Positions 1 to 13,140 of a DNA stretch of 64,000 nucleotides are shown piece by piece. Position 1 is the first letter of the stretch; the number at the start of each line of letters is the position of its first letter. Source of the DNA: Acanthacorydalis orientalis (lineage: Eukaryota; Arthropoda; Insecta; Megaloptera; Corydalidae). A model generated the notes under the pieces. That model was not told the origin of the DNA and did not search any database. It saw only the letters and a program-made list of their open reading frames with translations. The stretch spans positions 20,382,112-20,446,111 of the forward strand of contig CM068323.1 in NCBI GenBank assembly GCA_034766995.1, given 5' to 3'. The position numbers were made by a program, and so were the translations under genes.

Positions 1-677
1 TAGAACATGAGAATACGCATCGAACAGTATGAAATTTTTGTCATTTTTTTACATTTTGGCTATTTTAAGCAAGAAAAACGTTTATTTTTGCGTATCCGCC
101 ATATCCGAATATCCGCAAAATCCAAAGAAATGCGATTTTTGGGGTTTTTTTGTTATTTTTTGTTATTTATTATTATCTTATGATATAGAACAATAAAATA
201 CGCATCGAACAGTATGAAATTTTTGTAATTTTTTTTACATTTTGGATATTTTAAGCAAGAAAAACGTTTTTTTTTTGCGGATATTTTGCGGATATTTCGC
301 GGTTTTTGTGACTTTTTTGGTATCTATTATGAACCGATGTTAATTTTGACTCATGTATGATATAGTATATTAAAATACGCATCGGATAGTATGAAATAGT
401 TGCCATTTTTATAGCATTTTGGATCTTTTAGCCATGAAAAACCTTTATTTTTGTTAATTTTTCGCGGTTTTTGTGACTTTTTCGGTATCTATTATAAACC
501 GATGTCAATTTTTACTCAAGTATGAAATAGAACATTAAATAACGCATAGAACAGTATGAAATAGTTGCTAGTTTTATAACATTTTGGGTATTTTATGAAG
601 GAAAAACTGTAATTTTTGCTGATTTTTTGCTGTTTTTATGATATTTCCGACATTTATTACGGACAGATATTAATTTA

Positions 678-1095
678 GTCTAGAAATATACATAAAGCAT
701 TAAAAGACGAATCGACCAGTATTAATTAGTTGCCAAATTATCCTACATATCCACAAAATAAGCAATATCCGTAATATCCACCATATACGAAATATCCGCA
801 TTATCCGCAATATCAAAAAAATGTGATTTTTTGCAGTTTATTTGATATTTCTTACATATTTTATGGACTGATATTAATTTTAAATAAGATATGATATAGA
901 ACAATTATATACGCATCGACCGGTATGAAATAGTTGCCATTTTTAAAACAATTTGGATATTTTATATATTGCGGATATGGCGGATATTGAGGATATGGCG
1001 GATATGGTTTATTTTGTTGATATGTAGGATATTTTGGTAACTAGTTAATACTGGTCGATTCGTCTTTTAATGCTTTATGTATATTTCTAGACAAA
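678..1095. repeat. Second, older inversion centre inside the satellite unit
   Basis: Bases 679-808 and 963-1093 are diverged reverse complements of each other (for example the CATAAAGCATTAAAAGACGA stretch at 690-709 mirrored near 1065), leaving a loop of about 155 bp. The same structure recurs in every unit. Homology continues outward on both sides, so the first half of the unit is a diverged dyad. Confidence 0.75.
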
Positions 1096-1911
1096 ATTAA
1101 CATCGGTTCATAATAAATGTCTGAAATATCAAAAAAACCGCAAAATATCTGCAAAAATTTCCGTTATTCCTTCATAAAATATGCAAAATGTTATAAAACT
1201 AGCAACTATTTCATACCGTTCGATGCGTATTCTCATGTTCTATATCGTAAAAGAGACAAAATTAACATAGGTTCATAATTGATACCGAAAAAGTGACAAA
1301 AACCGCGAAATATCCGCAAAACATCCGCAAAAATAAATGTTTTTCTTGCTTAAAATAGCCAAAATGTAAAAAAAATGACAAAAGTTTCATACTGTTCGAT
1401 GCGTATTCTCATGTTCTATATCATAAGATAATAATAAATACCAAAAATAACTCAAAAACCTCCCAAAATCGCATTTCTTTGGATTTTGCGGATATGCGGA
1501 TATGGCGGATACGCAAAAATAAACGTTTTTCTTGCTTAAAATAGCCAAAATGTAAAAAAATGACAAAAATTTCATACTGTTCGATGCGTATTCTCATGTT
1601 CTATATCATAAGATAATAATAAATACCAAAAATAACTCAAAAACCCCCCAAAATCGCATTTCTTTGGATTTTGCGGATATGCGGATATGGCGGATACGCA
1701 AAAATAAACGTTTTTCTTGCTTAAAATAGCCAAAATGTAAAAAAAATGACAAAAATTTCATACTGTTCGATGCGTATTCTAATGTTCTATATCATAAGAT
1801 AATAAAAAATACCAAAAATAACTCAAAAACCCCCCAAAATCGCATTTTTTTGGATTTTGCGGATATGCGGATATGGCGGATATGGCGGATATTGCGGATA
1901 TGGCGTATACG

Positions 1912-2000
1912 GCGGATATGATATCCGCCGCGGATATGATATCCGCCGCGGATATGATATCCGCCGCGGATATGATATCCGCCGCGGATGTGATATCCGC
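1912..2000. repeat. 18-bp palindromic minisatellite core of unit 1
   Basis: Tandem repeats of an 18-bp unit built on GCGGATATGATATCCGC, itself a dyad around one central G and containing an EcoRV site (GATATC). Equivalent cores lie near 4590-4680, 7258-7330, 9918-9975, 12560-12650, 15050-15140 and 17730-17785. Repeat counts, including the GATGTG variant, are 5, 5, 4, 3, 5, 5 and 3. The core is the symmetry centre of the near-perfect inverted repeat. Confidence 0.9.
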
Positions 2001-2679
2001 ATTAACCGCCATATCCGCAATATCCGCGTATCCGCCATATCCGCATATCCGCAAAATCCAAAAAAATGCGATTTTTGGGGGTTTTTGAGTTATTTTTGGT
2101 ATTTATTATTATCTTATCACATAGAACATGAGAATACGCATCGAACAGTATGAAATTTTTGTCATTTTTTTTACATTTTGGCTATTTTAAGCAAGAAAAA
2201 CGTTTATTTTTGCGTATCCGCCATATCCGCATATCCGCAAAATCCAAAGAAATGCGATTTTGGGGGGTTTTTGAGTTATTTTTGGTATTTATTATTATCT
2301 TATGATATAGAACATGAGAATACGCATCGAACAGTATGAAATTTTTGTCATTTTTTTTACATTTTGGCTATTTTAAGCAAGAAAAACGTTTATTTTTGCG
2401 TATCCGCCATATCCGCATATCCGCAAAATCCAAAGAAATGCGATTTTGGGGGGTTTTTGAGTTATTTTTGGTATTTATTATTATCTTATGATATAGAACA
2501 TGAGAGTACGCATCGAACAGTATGAAATTTTTGTCATTTTTTTTACATTTTGGCTATTTTAAGCAAGAAAAACGTTTATTTTTGCGTATCCGCCATATCC
2601 GCATATCCGCAAAATCCAAAGAAATGCGATTTTGGGGGGTTTTTGAGTTATTTTTGGTATTTATTATTATCTTATGATA

Positions 2680-5357
2680 TAGAACATGAGAATACGCATC
2701 GAACAGTATGAAATTTTTGTCATTTTTTTACATTTTGGCTATTTTAAGCAAGAAAAACGTTTATTTTTGCGTATCCGCCATATCCGAATATCCGCAAAAT
2801 CCAAAGAAATGCGATTTTTGGGGTTTTTTTGTTATTTTTTGTTATTTATTATTATCTTATGATATAGAACAATAAAATACGCATCGAACAGTATGAAATT
2901 TTTGTAATTTTTTTTACATTTTGGATATTTTAAGCAAGAAAAACGTTTTTTTTTTGCGGATATTTTGCGGATATTTCGCGGTTTTTGTGACTTTTTTGGT
3001 ATCTATTATGAACCGATGTTAATTTTGACTCATGTATGATATAGTATATTAAAATACGCATCGGATAGTATGAAATAGTTGCCATTTTTATAGCATTTTG
3101 GATCTTTTAGCCATGAAAAACCTTTATTTTTGTTAATTTTTCGCGGTTTTTGTGACTTTTTCGGTATCTATTATAACCGATGTCAATTTTTACTCAAGTA
3201 TGAAATAGAACATTAAATAACGCATAGAACAGTATGAAATAGTTGCTAGTTTTATAACATTTTGGGTATTTTATGAAGGAAAAACTGTAATTTTTGCTGA
3301 TTTTTTGCGGTTTTTATGATATTTCCGACATTTATTACGGACAGATATTAATTTAGTCTAGAAATATACATAAAGCATTAAAAGACGAATCGACCAGTAT
3401 TAATTAGTTGCCAAATTATCCTACATATCCACAAAATAAGCAATATCCGTAATATCCACCATATACGAAATATCCGCATTATCCGCAATATCAAAAAAAT
3501 GTGATTTTTTGCAGTTTATTTGATATTTCTTACATATTTTATGGACTGATATTAATTTTAAATAAGATATGATATAGAACAATTATATACGCATCGACCG
3601 GTATGAAATAGTTGCCATTTTTAAAACAATTTGGATATTTTATATATTGCGGATATGGCGGATATTGAGGATATGGCGGATATGGTTTATTTTGTTGATA
3701 TGTAGGATATTTTGGTAACTAGTTAATACTGGTCGATTCGTCTTTTAATGCTTTATGTATATTTCTAGACAAAATTAACATCGGTTCATAATAAATGTCT
3801 GAAATATCAAAAAAACCGCAAAATATCTGCAAAAATTTCCGTTATTCCTTCATAAAATATGCAAAATGTTATAAAACTAGCAACTATTTCATACCGTTCG
3901 ATGCGTATTCTCATGTTCTATATCGTAAAAGAGACAAAATTAACATAGGTTCATAATTGATACCGAAAAAGTGACAAAAACCGCGAAATATCCGCAAAAC
4001 ATCCGCAAAAATAAATGTTTTTCTTGCTTAAAATAGCCAAAATGTAAAAAAAATGACAAAAGTTTCATACTGTTCGATGCGTATTCTCATGTTCTATATC
4101 ATAAGATAATAATAAATACCAAAAATAACTCAAAAACCTCCCAAAATCGCATTTCTTTGGATTTTGCGGATATGCGGATATGGCGGATACGCAAAAATAA
4201 ACGTTTTTCTTGCTTAAAATAGCCAAAATGTAAAAAAATGACAAAAATTTCATACTGTTCGATGCGTATTCTCATGTTCTATATCATAAGATAATAATAA
4301 ATACCAAAAATAACTCAAAAACCCCCCAAAATCGCATTTCTTTGGATTTTGCGGATATGCGGATATGGCGGATACGCAAAAATAAACGTTTTTCTTGCTT
4401 AAAATAGCCAAAATGTAAAAAAAATGACAAAAATTTCATACTGTTCGATGCGTATTCTAATGTTCTATATCATAAGATAATAAAAAATACCAAAAATAAC
4501 TCAAAAACCCCCCAAAATCGCATTTTTTTGGATTTTGCGGATATGCGGATATGGCGGATATGGCGGATATTGCGGATATGGCGTATACGGCGGATATGAT
4601 ATCCGCCGCGGATATGATATCCGCCGCGGATATGATATCCGCCGCGGATATGATATCCGCCGCGGATGTGATATCCGCATTAACCGCCATATCCGCAATA
4701 TCCGCGTATCCGCCATATCCGCATATCCGCAAAATCCAAAAAAATGCGATTTTTGGGGGTTTTTGAGTTATTTTTGGTATTTATTATTATCTTATCACAT
4801 AGAACATGAGAATACGCATCGAACAGTATGAAATTTTTGTCATTTTTTTTACATTTTGGCTATTTTAAGCAAGAAAAACGTTTATTTTTGCGTATCCGCC
4901 ATATCCGCATATCCGCAAAATCCAAAGAAATGCGATTTTGGGGGGTTTTTGAGTTATTTTTGGTATTTATTATTATCTTATGATATAGAACATGAGAATA
5001 CGCATCGAACAGTATGAAATTTTTGTCATTTTTTTTACATTTTGGCAATTTTAAGCAAGAAAAACGTTTATTTTTGCGTATCCGCCATATCCGCATATCC
5101 GCAAAATCCAAAGAAATGCGATTTTGGGGGGTTTTTGAGTTATTTTTGGTATTTATTATTATCTTATGATATAGAACATGAGAGTACGCATCGAACAGTA
5201 TGAAATTTTTGTCATTTTTTTTACATTTTGGCTATTTTAAGCAAGAAAAACGTTTATTTTTGCGTATCCGCCATATCCGCATATCCGCAAAATCCAAAGA
5301 AATGCGATTTTGGGGGGTTTTTGAGTTATTTTTGGTATTTATTATTATCTTATGATA
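2680..5357. repeat. Satellite unit 2 (2,678 bp)
   Basis: Same layout as unit 1, with the core near 4590-4680 carrying five 18-bp repeats (four canonical plus one GATGTG variant). One private base change is visible in a distal monomer: TTTTGGCAATTTT near 5041 instead of TTTTGGCTATTTT. Confidence 0.9.
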
Positions 5358-8008
5358 TAGAACATGAGAATACGCATCGAACAGTATGAAATTTTTGTCA
5401 TTTTTTTACATTTTGGCTATTTTAAGCAAGAAAAACGTTTATTTTTGCGTATCCGCCATATCCGAATATCCGCAAAATCCAAAGAAATGCGATTTTTGGG
5501 GTTTTTTTGTTATTTTTTGTTATTTATTATTATCTTATGATATAGAACAATAAAATACGCATCGAACAGTATGAAATTTTTGTAATTTTTTTTACATTTT
5601 GGATATTTTAAGCAAGAAAAACGTTTTTTTTTTGCGGATATTTTGCGGATATTTCGCGGTTTTTGTGACTTTTTTGGTATCTATTATGAACCGATGTTAA
5701 TTTTGACTCATGTATGATATAGTATATTAAAATACGCATCGGATAGTATGAAATAGTTGCCATTTTTATAGCATTTTGGATCTTTTAGCCATGAAAAACC
5801 TTTATTTTTGTTAATTTTTCGCGGTTTTTGTGACTTTTTCGGTATCTATTATAACCGATGTCAATTTTTACTCAAGTATGAAATAGAACATTAAATAACG
5901 CATAGAACAGTATGAAATAGTTGCTAGTTTTATAACATTTTGGGTATTTTATGAAGGAAAAACTGTAATTTTTGCTGATTTTTTGCGGTTTTTATGATAT
6001 TTCCGACATTTATTACGGACAGATATTAATTTAGTCTAGAAATATACATAAAGCATTAAAAGACGAATCGACCAGTATTAATTAGTTGCCAAATTATCCT
6101 ACATATCCACAAAATAAGCAATATCCGTAATATCCACCATATACGAAATATCCGCATTATCCGCAATATCAAAAAAATGTGATTTTTTGCAGTTTATTTG
6201 ATATTTCTTACATATTTTATGGACTGATATTAATTTTAAATAAGATATGATATAGAACAATTATATACGCATCGACCGGTATGAAATAGTTGCCATTTTT
6301 AAAACAATTTGGATATTTTATATATTGCGGATATGGCGGATATTGAGGATATGGCGGATATGGTTTATTTTGTTGATATGTAGGATATTTTGGTAACTAG
6401 TTAATACTGGTCGATTCGTCTTTTAATGCTTTATGTATATTTCTAGACAAAATTAACATCGGTTCATAATAAATGTCTGAAATATCAAAAAAACCGCAAA
6501 ATATCTGCAAAAATTTCCGTTATTCCTTCATAAAATATGCAAAATGTTATAAAACTAGCAACTATTTCATACCGTTCGATGCGTATTCTCATGTTCTATA
6601 TCGTAAAAGAGACAAAATTAACATAGGTTCATAATTGATACCGAAAAAGTGACAAAAACCGCGAAATATCCGCAAAACATCCGCAAAAATAAATGTTTTT
6701 CTTGCTTAAAATAGCCAAAATGTAAAAAAAATGACAAAAGTTTCATACTGTTCGATGCGTATTCTCATGTTCTATATCATAAGATAATAATAAATACCAA
6801 AAATAACTCAAAAACCTCCCAAAATCGCATTTCTTTGGATTTTGCGGATATGCGGATATGGCGGATACGCAAAAATAAACGTTTTTCTTGCTTAAAATAG
6901 CCAAAATGTAAAAAAATGACAAAAATTTCATACTGTTCGATGCGTATTCTCATGTTCTATATCATAAGATAATAATAAATACCAAAAATAACTCAAAAAC
7001 CCCCCAAAATCGCATTTCTTTGGATTTTGCGGATATGCGGATATGGCGGATACGCAAAAATAAACGTTTTTCTTGCTTAAAATAGCCAAAATGTAAAAAA
7101 AATGACAAAAATTTCATACTGTTCGATGCGTATTCTAATGTTCTATATCATAAGATAATAAAAAATACCAAAAATAACTCAAAAACCCCCCAAAATCGCA
7201 TTTTTTTGGATTTTGCGGATATGCGGATATGGCGGATATTGCGGATATGGCGTATACGGCGGATATGATATCCGCCGCGGATATGATATCCGCCGCGGAT
7301 ATGATATCCGCCGCGGATGTGATATCCGCATTAACCGCCATATCCGCAATATCCGCGTATCCGCCATATCCGCATATCCGCAAAATCCAAAAAAATGCGA
7401 TTTTTGGGGGTTTTTGAGTTATTTTTGGTATTTATTATTATCTTATCACATAGAACATGAGAATACGCATCGAACAGTATGAAATTTTTGTCATTTTTTT
7501 TACATTTTGGCTATTTTAAGCAAGAAAAACGTTTATTTTTGCGTATCCGCCATATCCGCATATCCGCAAAATCCAAAGAAATGCGATTTTGGGGGGTTTT
7601 TGAGTTATTTTTGGTATTTATTATTATCTTATGATATAGAACATGAGAATACGCATCGAACAGTATGAAATTTTTGTCATTTTTTTTACATTTTGGCTAT
7701 TTTAAGCAAGAAAAACGTTTATTTTTGCGTATCCGCCATATCCGCATATCCGCAAAATCCAAAGAAATGCGATTTTGGGGGGTTTTTGAGTTATTTTTGG
7801 TATTTATTATTATCTTATGATATAGAACATGAGAGTACGCATCGAACAGTATGAAATTTTTGTCATTTTTTTTACATTTTGGCTATTTTAAGCAAGAAAA
7901 ACGTTTATTTTTGCGTATCCGCCATATCCGCATATCCGCAAAATCCAAAGAAATGCGATTTTGGGGGGTTTTTGAGTTATTTTTGGTATTTATTATTATC
8001 TTATGATA
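5358..8008. repeat. Satellite unit 3 (2,651 bp)
   Basis: It is 27 bp shorter than unit 2. The difference is accounted for by one lost 18-bp core repeat plus one lost 9-bp GGATATGGC repeat at the core (7213-7383). Confidence 0.9.
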
Positions 8009-10648
8009 TAGAACATGAGAATACGCATCGAACAGTATGAAATTTTTGTCATTTTTTTACATTTTGGCTATTTTAAGCAAGAAAAACGTTTATTTTTGCG
8101 TATCCGCCATATCCGAATATCCGCAAAATCCAAAGAAATGCGATTTTTGGGGGTTTTTTGTTATTTTTTGTTATTTATTATTATCTTATGATATAGAACA
8201 ATAAAATACGCATCGAACAGTATGAAATTTTTGTAATTTTTTTTACATTTTGGATATTTTAAGCAAGAAAAACTTTTTTTTTTTGCGGATATTTTGCGGA
8301 TATTTCGCGGTTTTTGTGACTTTTTTGGTATCTATTATGAACCGATGTTAATTTTGACTCATGTATGATATAGTATATTAAAATACGCATCGGATAGTAT
8401 GAAATAGTTGCCATTTTTATAGCATTTTGGATCTTTTAGCCATGAAAAACCTTTATTTTTGTTAATTTTTCGCGGTTTTTGTGACTTTTTCGGTATCTAT
8501 TATAACCGATGTCAATTTTTACTCAAGTATGAAATAGAACATTAAATAACGCATAGAACAGTATGAAATAGTTGCTAGTTTTATAACATTTTGGGTATTT
8601 TATGAAGGAAAAACTGTAATTTTTGCTGATTTTTTGCGGTTTTTATGATATTTCCGACATTTATTACGGACAGATATTAATTTAGTCTAGAAATATACAT
8701 AAAGCATTAAAAGACGAATCGACCAGTATTAATTAGTTGCCAAATTATCCTACATATCCACAAAATAAGCAATATCCGTAATATCCACCATATACGAAAT
8801 ATCCGCATTATCCGCAATATCAAAAAAATGTGATTTTTTGCAGTTTATTTGATATTTCTTACATATTTTATGGACTGATATTAATTTTAAATAAGATATG
8901 ATATAGAACAATTATATACGCATCGACCGGTATGAAATAGTTGCCATTTTTAAAACAATTTGGATATTTTATATATTGCGGATATGGCGGATATTGAGGA
9001 TATGGCGGATATGGTTTATTTTGTTGATATGTAGGATATTTTGGTAACTAGTTAATACTGGTCGATTCGTCTTTTAATGCTTTATGTATATTTCTAGACA
9101 AAATTAACATCGGTTCATAATAAATGTCTGAAATATCAAAAAAACCGCAAAATATCTGCAAAAATTTCCGTTATTCCTTCATAAAATATGCAAAATGTTA
9201 TAAAACTAGCAACTATTTCATACCGTTCGATGCGTATTCTCATGTTCTATATCGTAAAAGAGACAAAATTAACATAGGTTCATAATTGATACCGAAAAAG
9301 TGACAAAAACCGCGAAATATCCGCAAAACATCCGCAAAAATAAATGTTTTTCTTGCTTAAAATAGCCAAAATGTAAAAAAAATGACAAAAGTTTCATACT
9401 GTTCGATGCGTATTCTCATGTTCTATATCATAAGATAATAATAAATACCAAAAATAACTCAAAAACCTCCCAAAATCGCATTTCTTTGGATTTTGCGGAT
9501 ATGCGGATATGGCGGATACGCAAAAATAAACGTTTTTCTTGCTTAAAATAGCCAAAATGTAAAAAAATGACAAAAATTTCATACTGTTCGATGCGTATTC
9601 TCATATTCTATATCATAAGATAATAATAAATACCAAAAATAACTCAAAAACCCCCCAAAATCGCATTTCTTTGGATTTTGCGGATATGCGGATATGGCGG
9701 ATACGCAAAAATAAACGTTTTTCTTGCTTAAAATAGCCAAAATGTAAAAAAAATGACAAAAATTTCATACTGTTCGATGCGTATTCTAATGTTCTATATC
9801 ATAAGATAATAAAAAATACCAAAAATAACTCAAAAACCCCCCAAAATCGCATTTTTTTGGATTTTGCGGATATGCGGATATGGCGGATATGGCGGATATT
9901 GCGGATATGGCGTATACGGCGGATATGATATCCGCCGCGGATATGATATCCGCCGCGGATATGATATCCGCATTAACCGCCATATCCGCAATATCCGCGT
10001 ATCCGCCATATCCGCATATCCGCAAAATCCAAAAAAATGCGATTTTTGGGGGTTTTTGAGTTATTTTTGGTATTTATTATTATCTTATCACATAGAACAT
10101 GAGAATACGCATCGAACAGTATGAAATTTTTGTCATTTTTTTTACATTTTGGCTATTTTAAGCAAGAAAAACGTTTATTTTTGCGTATCCGCCATATCCG
10201 CATATCCGCAAAATCCAAAGAAATGCGATTTTGGGGGGTTTTTGAGTTATTTTTGGTATTTATTATTATCTTATGATATAGAACATGAGAATACGCATCG
10301 AACAGTATGAAATTTTTGTCATTTTTTTACATTTTGGCTATTTTAAGCAAGAAAATCGTTTATTTTTGCGTATCCGCCATATCCGCATATCCGCAAAATC
10401 CAAAGAAATGCGATTTTGGGGGGTTTTTGAGTTATTTTTGGTATTTATTATTATCTTATGATATAGAACATGAGAATACGCATCGAACAGTATGAAATTT
10501 TTGTCATTTTTTTTACATTTTGGCTATTTTAAGCAGAAAAACGTTTATTTTTGCGTATCCGCCATATCCGCATATCCGCAAAATCCAAAGAAATGCGATT
10601 TTGGGGGGTTTTTGAGTTATTTTTGGTATTTATTATTATCTTATGATA
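8009..10648. repeat. Satellite unit 4 (2,640 bp)
   Basis: The core (about 9918-9975) has only three 18-bp repeats and lacks the GATGTG variant. It shares with unit 7 this core type and the variant CATATTCT (near 9602) in place of CATGTTCT. Its last monomers carry two private changes, GAAAATCG near 10353 and a one-base deletion, GCAGAAAA, near 10534. Confidence 0.9.
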
Positions 10649-13140
10649 TAGAACATGAGAATACGCATCGAACAGTATGAAATTTTTGTCATTTTTTTAC
10701 ATTTTGGCTATTTTAAGCAAGAAAAACGTTTATTTTTGCGTATCCGCCATATCCGCATATCCGCAAAATCCAAAGAAATGCGATTTTTGGGGGTTTTTTG
10801 TTATTTTTTGTTATTTATTATTATCTTATGATATAGAACATTAAAATACGCATCGAACAGTATGAAATTTTTGTAGTTTTTTTTACATTTTGGATATTGT
10901 AAGCAAGAAAAACGTTTTTTTTTGCGGATATTTTGCGGATATTTCGCGGTTTTTGTGACTTTTTTGGTATCTATTATGAACCGATGTTAATTTTGACTCA
11001 TGTATGATATAGTATATTAAAATACGCATCGGATAGTATGAAATAGTTGCCATTTTTATAGCATTTTGGATCTTTTAGCCATGAAAAACCTTTATTTTTG
11101 TTAATTTTTCGCGGTTTTTGTGACTTTTTCGGTATCTATTATAAACCGATGTCAATTTTTACTCAAGTATGAAATAGAACATTAAATAACGCATAGAACA
11201 GTATGAAATAGTTGCTAGTTTTATAACATTTTGGGTATTTTATGAAGGAAAAACTGTAATTTTTGCTGATTTTTTGCTGTTTTTATGATATTTCCGACAT
11301 TTATTACGGACAGATATTAATTTAGTCTAGAAATATACATAAAGCATTAAAAGACGAATCGACCAGTATTAATTAGTTGCCAAATTATCCTACATATCCA
11401 CAAAATAAGCAATATCCGTAATATCCACCATATACGAAATATCCGCATTATCCGCAATATCAAAAAAATGTGATTTTTTGCAGTTTATTTGATATTTCTT
11501 ACATATTTTATGGACTGATATTAATTTTAAATAAGATATGATATAGAACAATTATATACGCATCGACCGGTATGAAATAGTTGCCATTTTTAAAACAATT
11601 TGGATATTTTATATATTGCGGATATGGCGGATATTGAGGATATGGCGGATATGGTTTATTTTGTTGATATGTAGGATATTTTGGTAACTAGTTAATACTG
11701 GTCGATTCGTCTTTTAATGCTTTATGTATATTTCTAGACAAAATTAACATCGGTTCATAATAAATGTCTGAAATATCAAAAAAACCGCAAAATATCTGCA
11801 AAAATTTCCGTTATTCCTTCATAAAATATGCAAAATGTTATAAAACTAGCAACTATTTCATACCGTTCGATGCGTATTCTCATGTTCTATATCGTAAAAG
11901 AGACAAAATTAACATAGGTTCATAATTGATACCGAAAAAGTGACAAAAACCGCGAAATATCCGCAAAACATCCGCAAAAATAAATGTTTTTCTTGCTTAA
12001 AATAGCCAAAATGTAAAAAAAATGACAAAAGTTTCATACTGTTCGATGCGTATTCTCATGTTCTATATCATAAGATAATAATAAATACCAAAAATAACTC
12101 AAAAACCTCCCAAAATCGCATTTCTTTGGATTTTGCGGATATGCGGATATGGCGGATACGCAAAAATAAACGTTTTTCTTGCTTAAAATAGCCAAAATGT
12201 AAAAAAATGACAAAAATTTCATACTGTTCGATGCGTATTCTCATGTTCTATATCATAAGATAATAATAAATACCAAAAATAACTCAAAAACCCCCCAAAA
12301 TCGCATTTCTTTGGATTTTGCGGATATGCGGATATGGCGGATACGCAAAAATAAACGTTTTTCTTGCTTAAAATAGCCAAAATGTAAAAAAAATGACAAA
12401 AATTTCATACTGTTCGATGCGTATTCTAATGTTCTATATCATAAGATAATAAAAAATACCAAAAATAACTCAAAAACCCCCCAAAATCGCATTTTTTTGG
12501 ATTTTGCGGATATGCGGATATGGCGGATATGGCGGATATTGCGGATATGGCGTATACGGCGGATATGATATCCGCCGCGGATATGATATCCGCCGCGGAT
12601 ATGATATCCGCCGCGGATATGATATCCGCCGCGGATGTGATATCCGCATTAACCGCCATATCCGCAATATCCGCGTATCCGCCATATCCGCATATCCGCA
12701 AAATCCAAAAAAATGCGATTTTTGGGGGTTTTTGAGTTATTTTTGGTATTTATTATTATCTTATCACATAGAACATGAGAATACGCATCGAACAGTATGA
12801 AATTTTTGTCATTTTTTTTACATTTTGGCTATTTTAAGCAAGAAAAACGTTTATTTTTGCGTATCCGCCATATCCGCATATCCGCAAAATCCAAAGAAAT
12901 GCGATTTTGGGGGGTTTTTGAGTTATTTTTGGTATTTATTATTATCTTATGATATAGAACATGAGAATACGCATCGAACAGTATGAAATTTTTGTCATTT
13001 TTTTTACATTTTGGCTATTTTAAGCAAGAAAAACGTTTATTTTTGCGTATCCGCCATATCCGCATATCCGCAAAATCCAAAGAAATGCGATTTTGGGGGG
13101 TTTTTGAGTTATTTTTGGTATTTATTATTATCTTATGATA
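10649..13140. repeat. Satellite unit 5 (2,492 bp)
   Basis: It is one 185-bp monomer shorter than its neighbours: only two forward monomers follow the core before unit 6 begins. The core near 12560-12650 has five 18-bp repeats. It shares private variants with unit 1 (extra A before CCGATG near 11152, TTTGCTG near 11276). Confidence 0.9.

Larger units (their letters stand above)
1..2679. repeat. Satellite unit 1 (2,679 bp)
   Basis: Forward monomer boxes begin at about 16, 201, 378, 543, 708 and 912 (spacings 185, 177, 165, 165, 204). Reversed boxes lie near 1040, 1215, 1390, 1577 and 1763. The palindromic core is near 1912-2000, followed by three forward 185-bp monomers. It shares two private variants with unit 5: an extra A before CCGATG near 499 and TTTGCTG instead of TTTGCGG near 635. 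Confidence 0.9.

Noticed and set aside
1779..2153. Open frames of 60-98 codons with ISA, YGG and DIRRG repeats in the satellite
   Set aside because: They occur on both strands and in several frames over the same 9- and 18-bp repeats, change length with repeat number, and have no conserved domain. They are by-products of the satellite.
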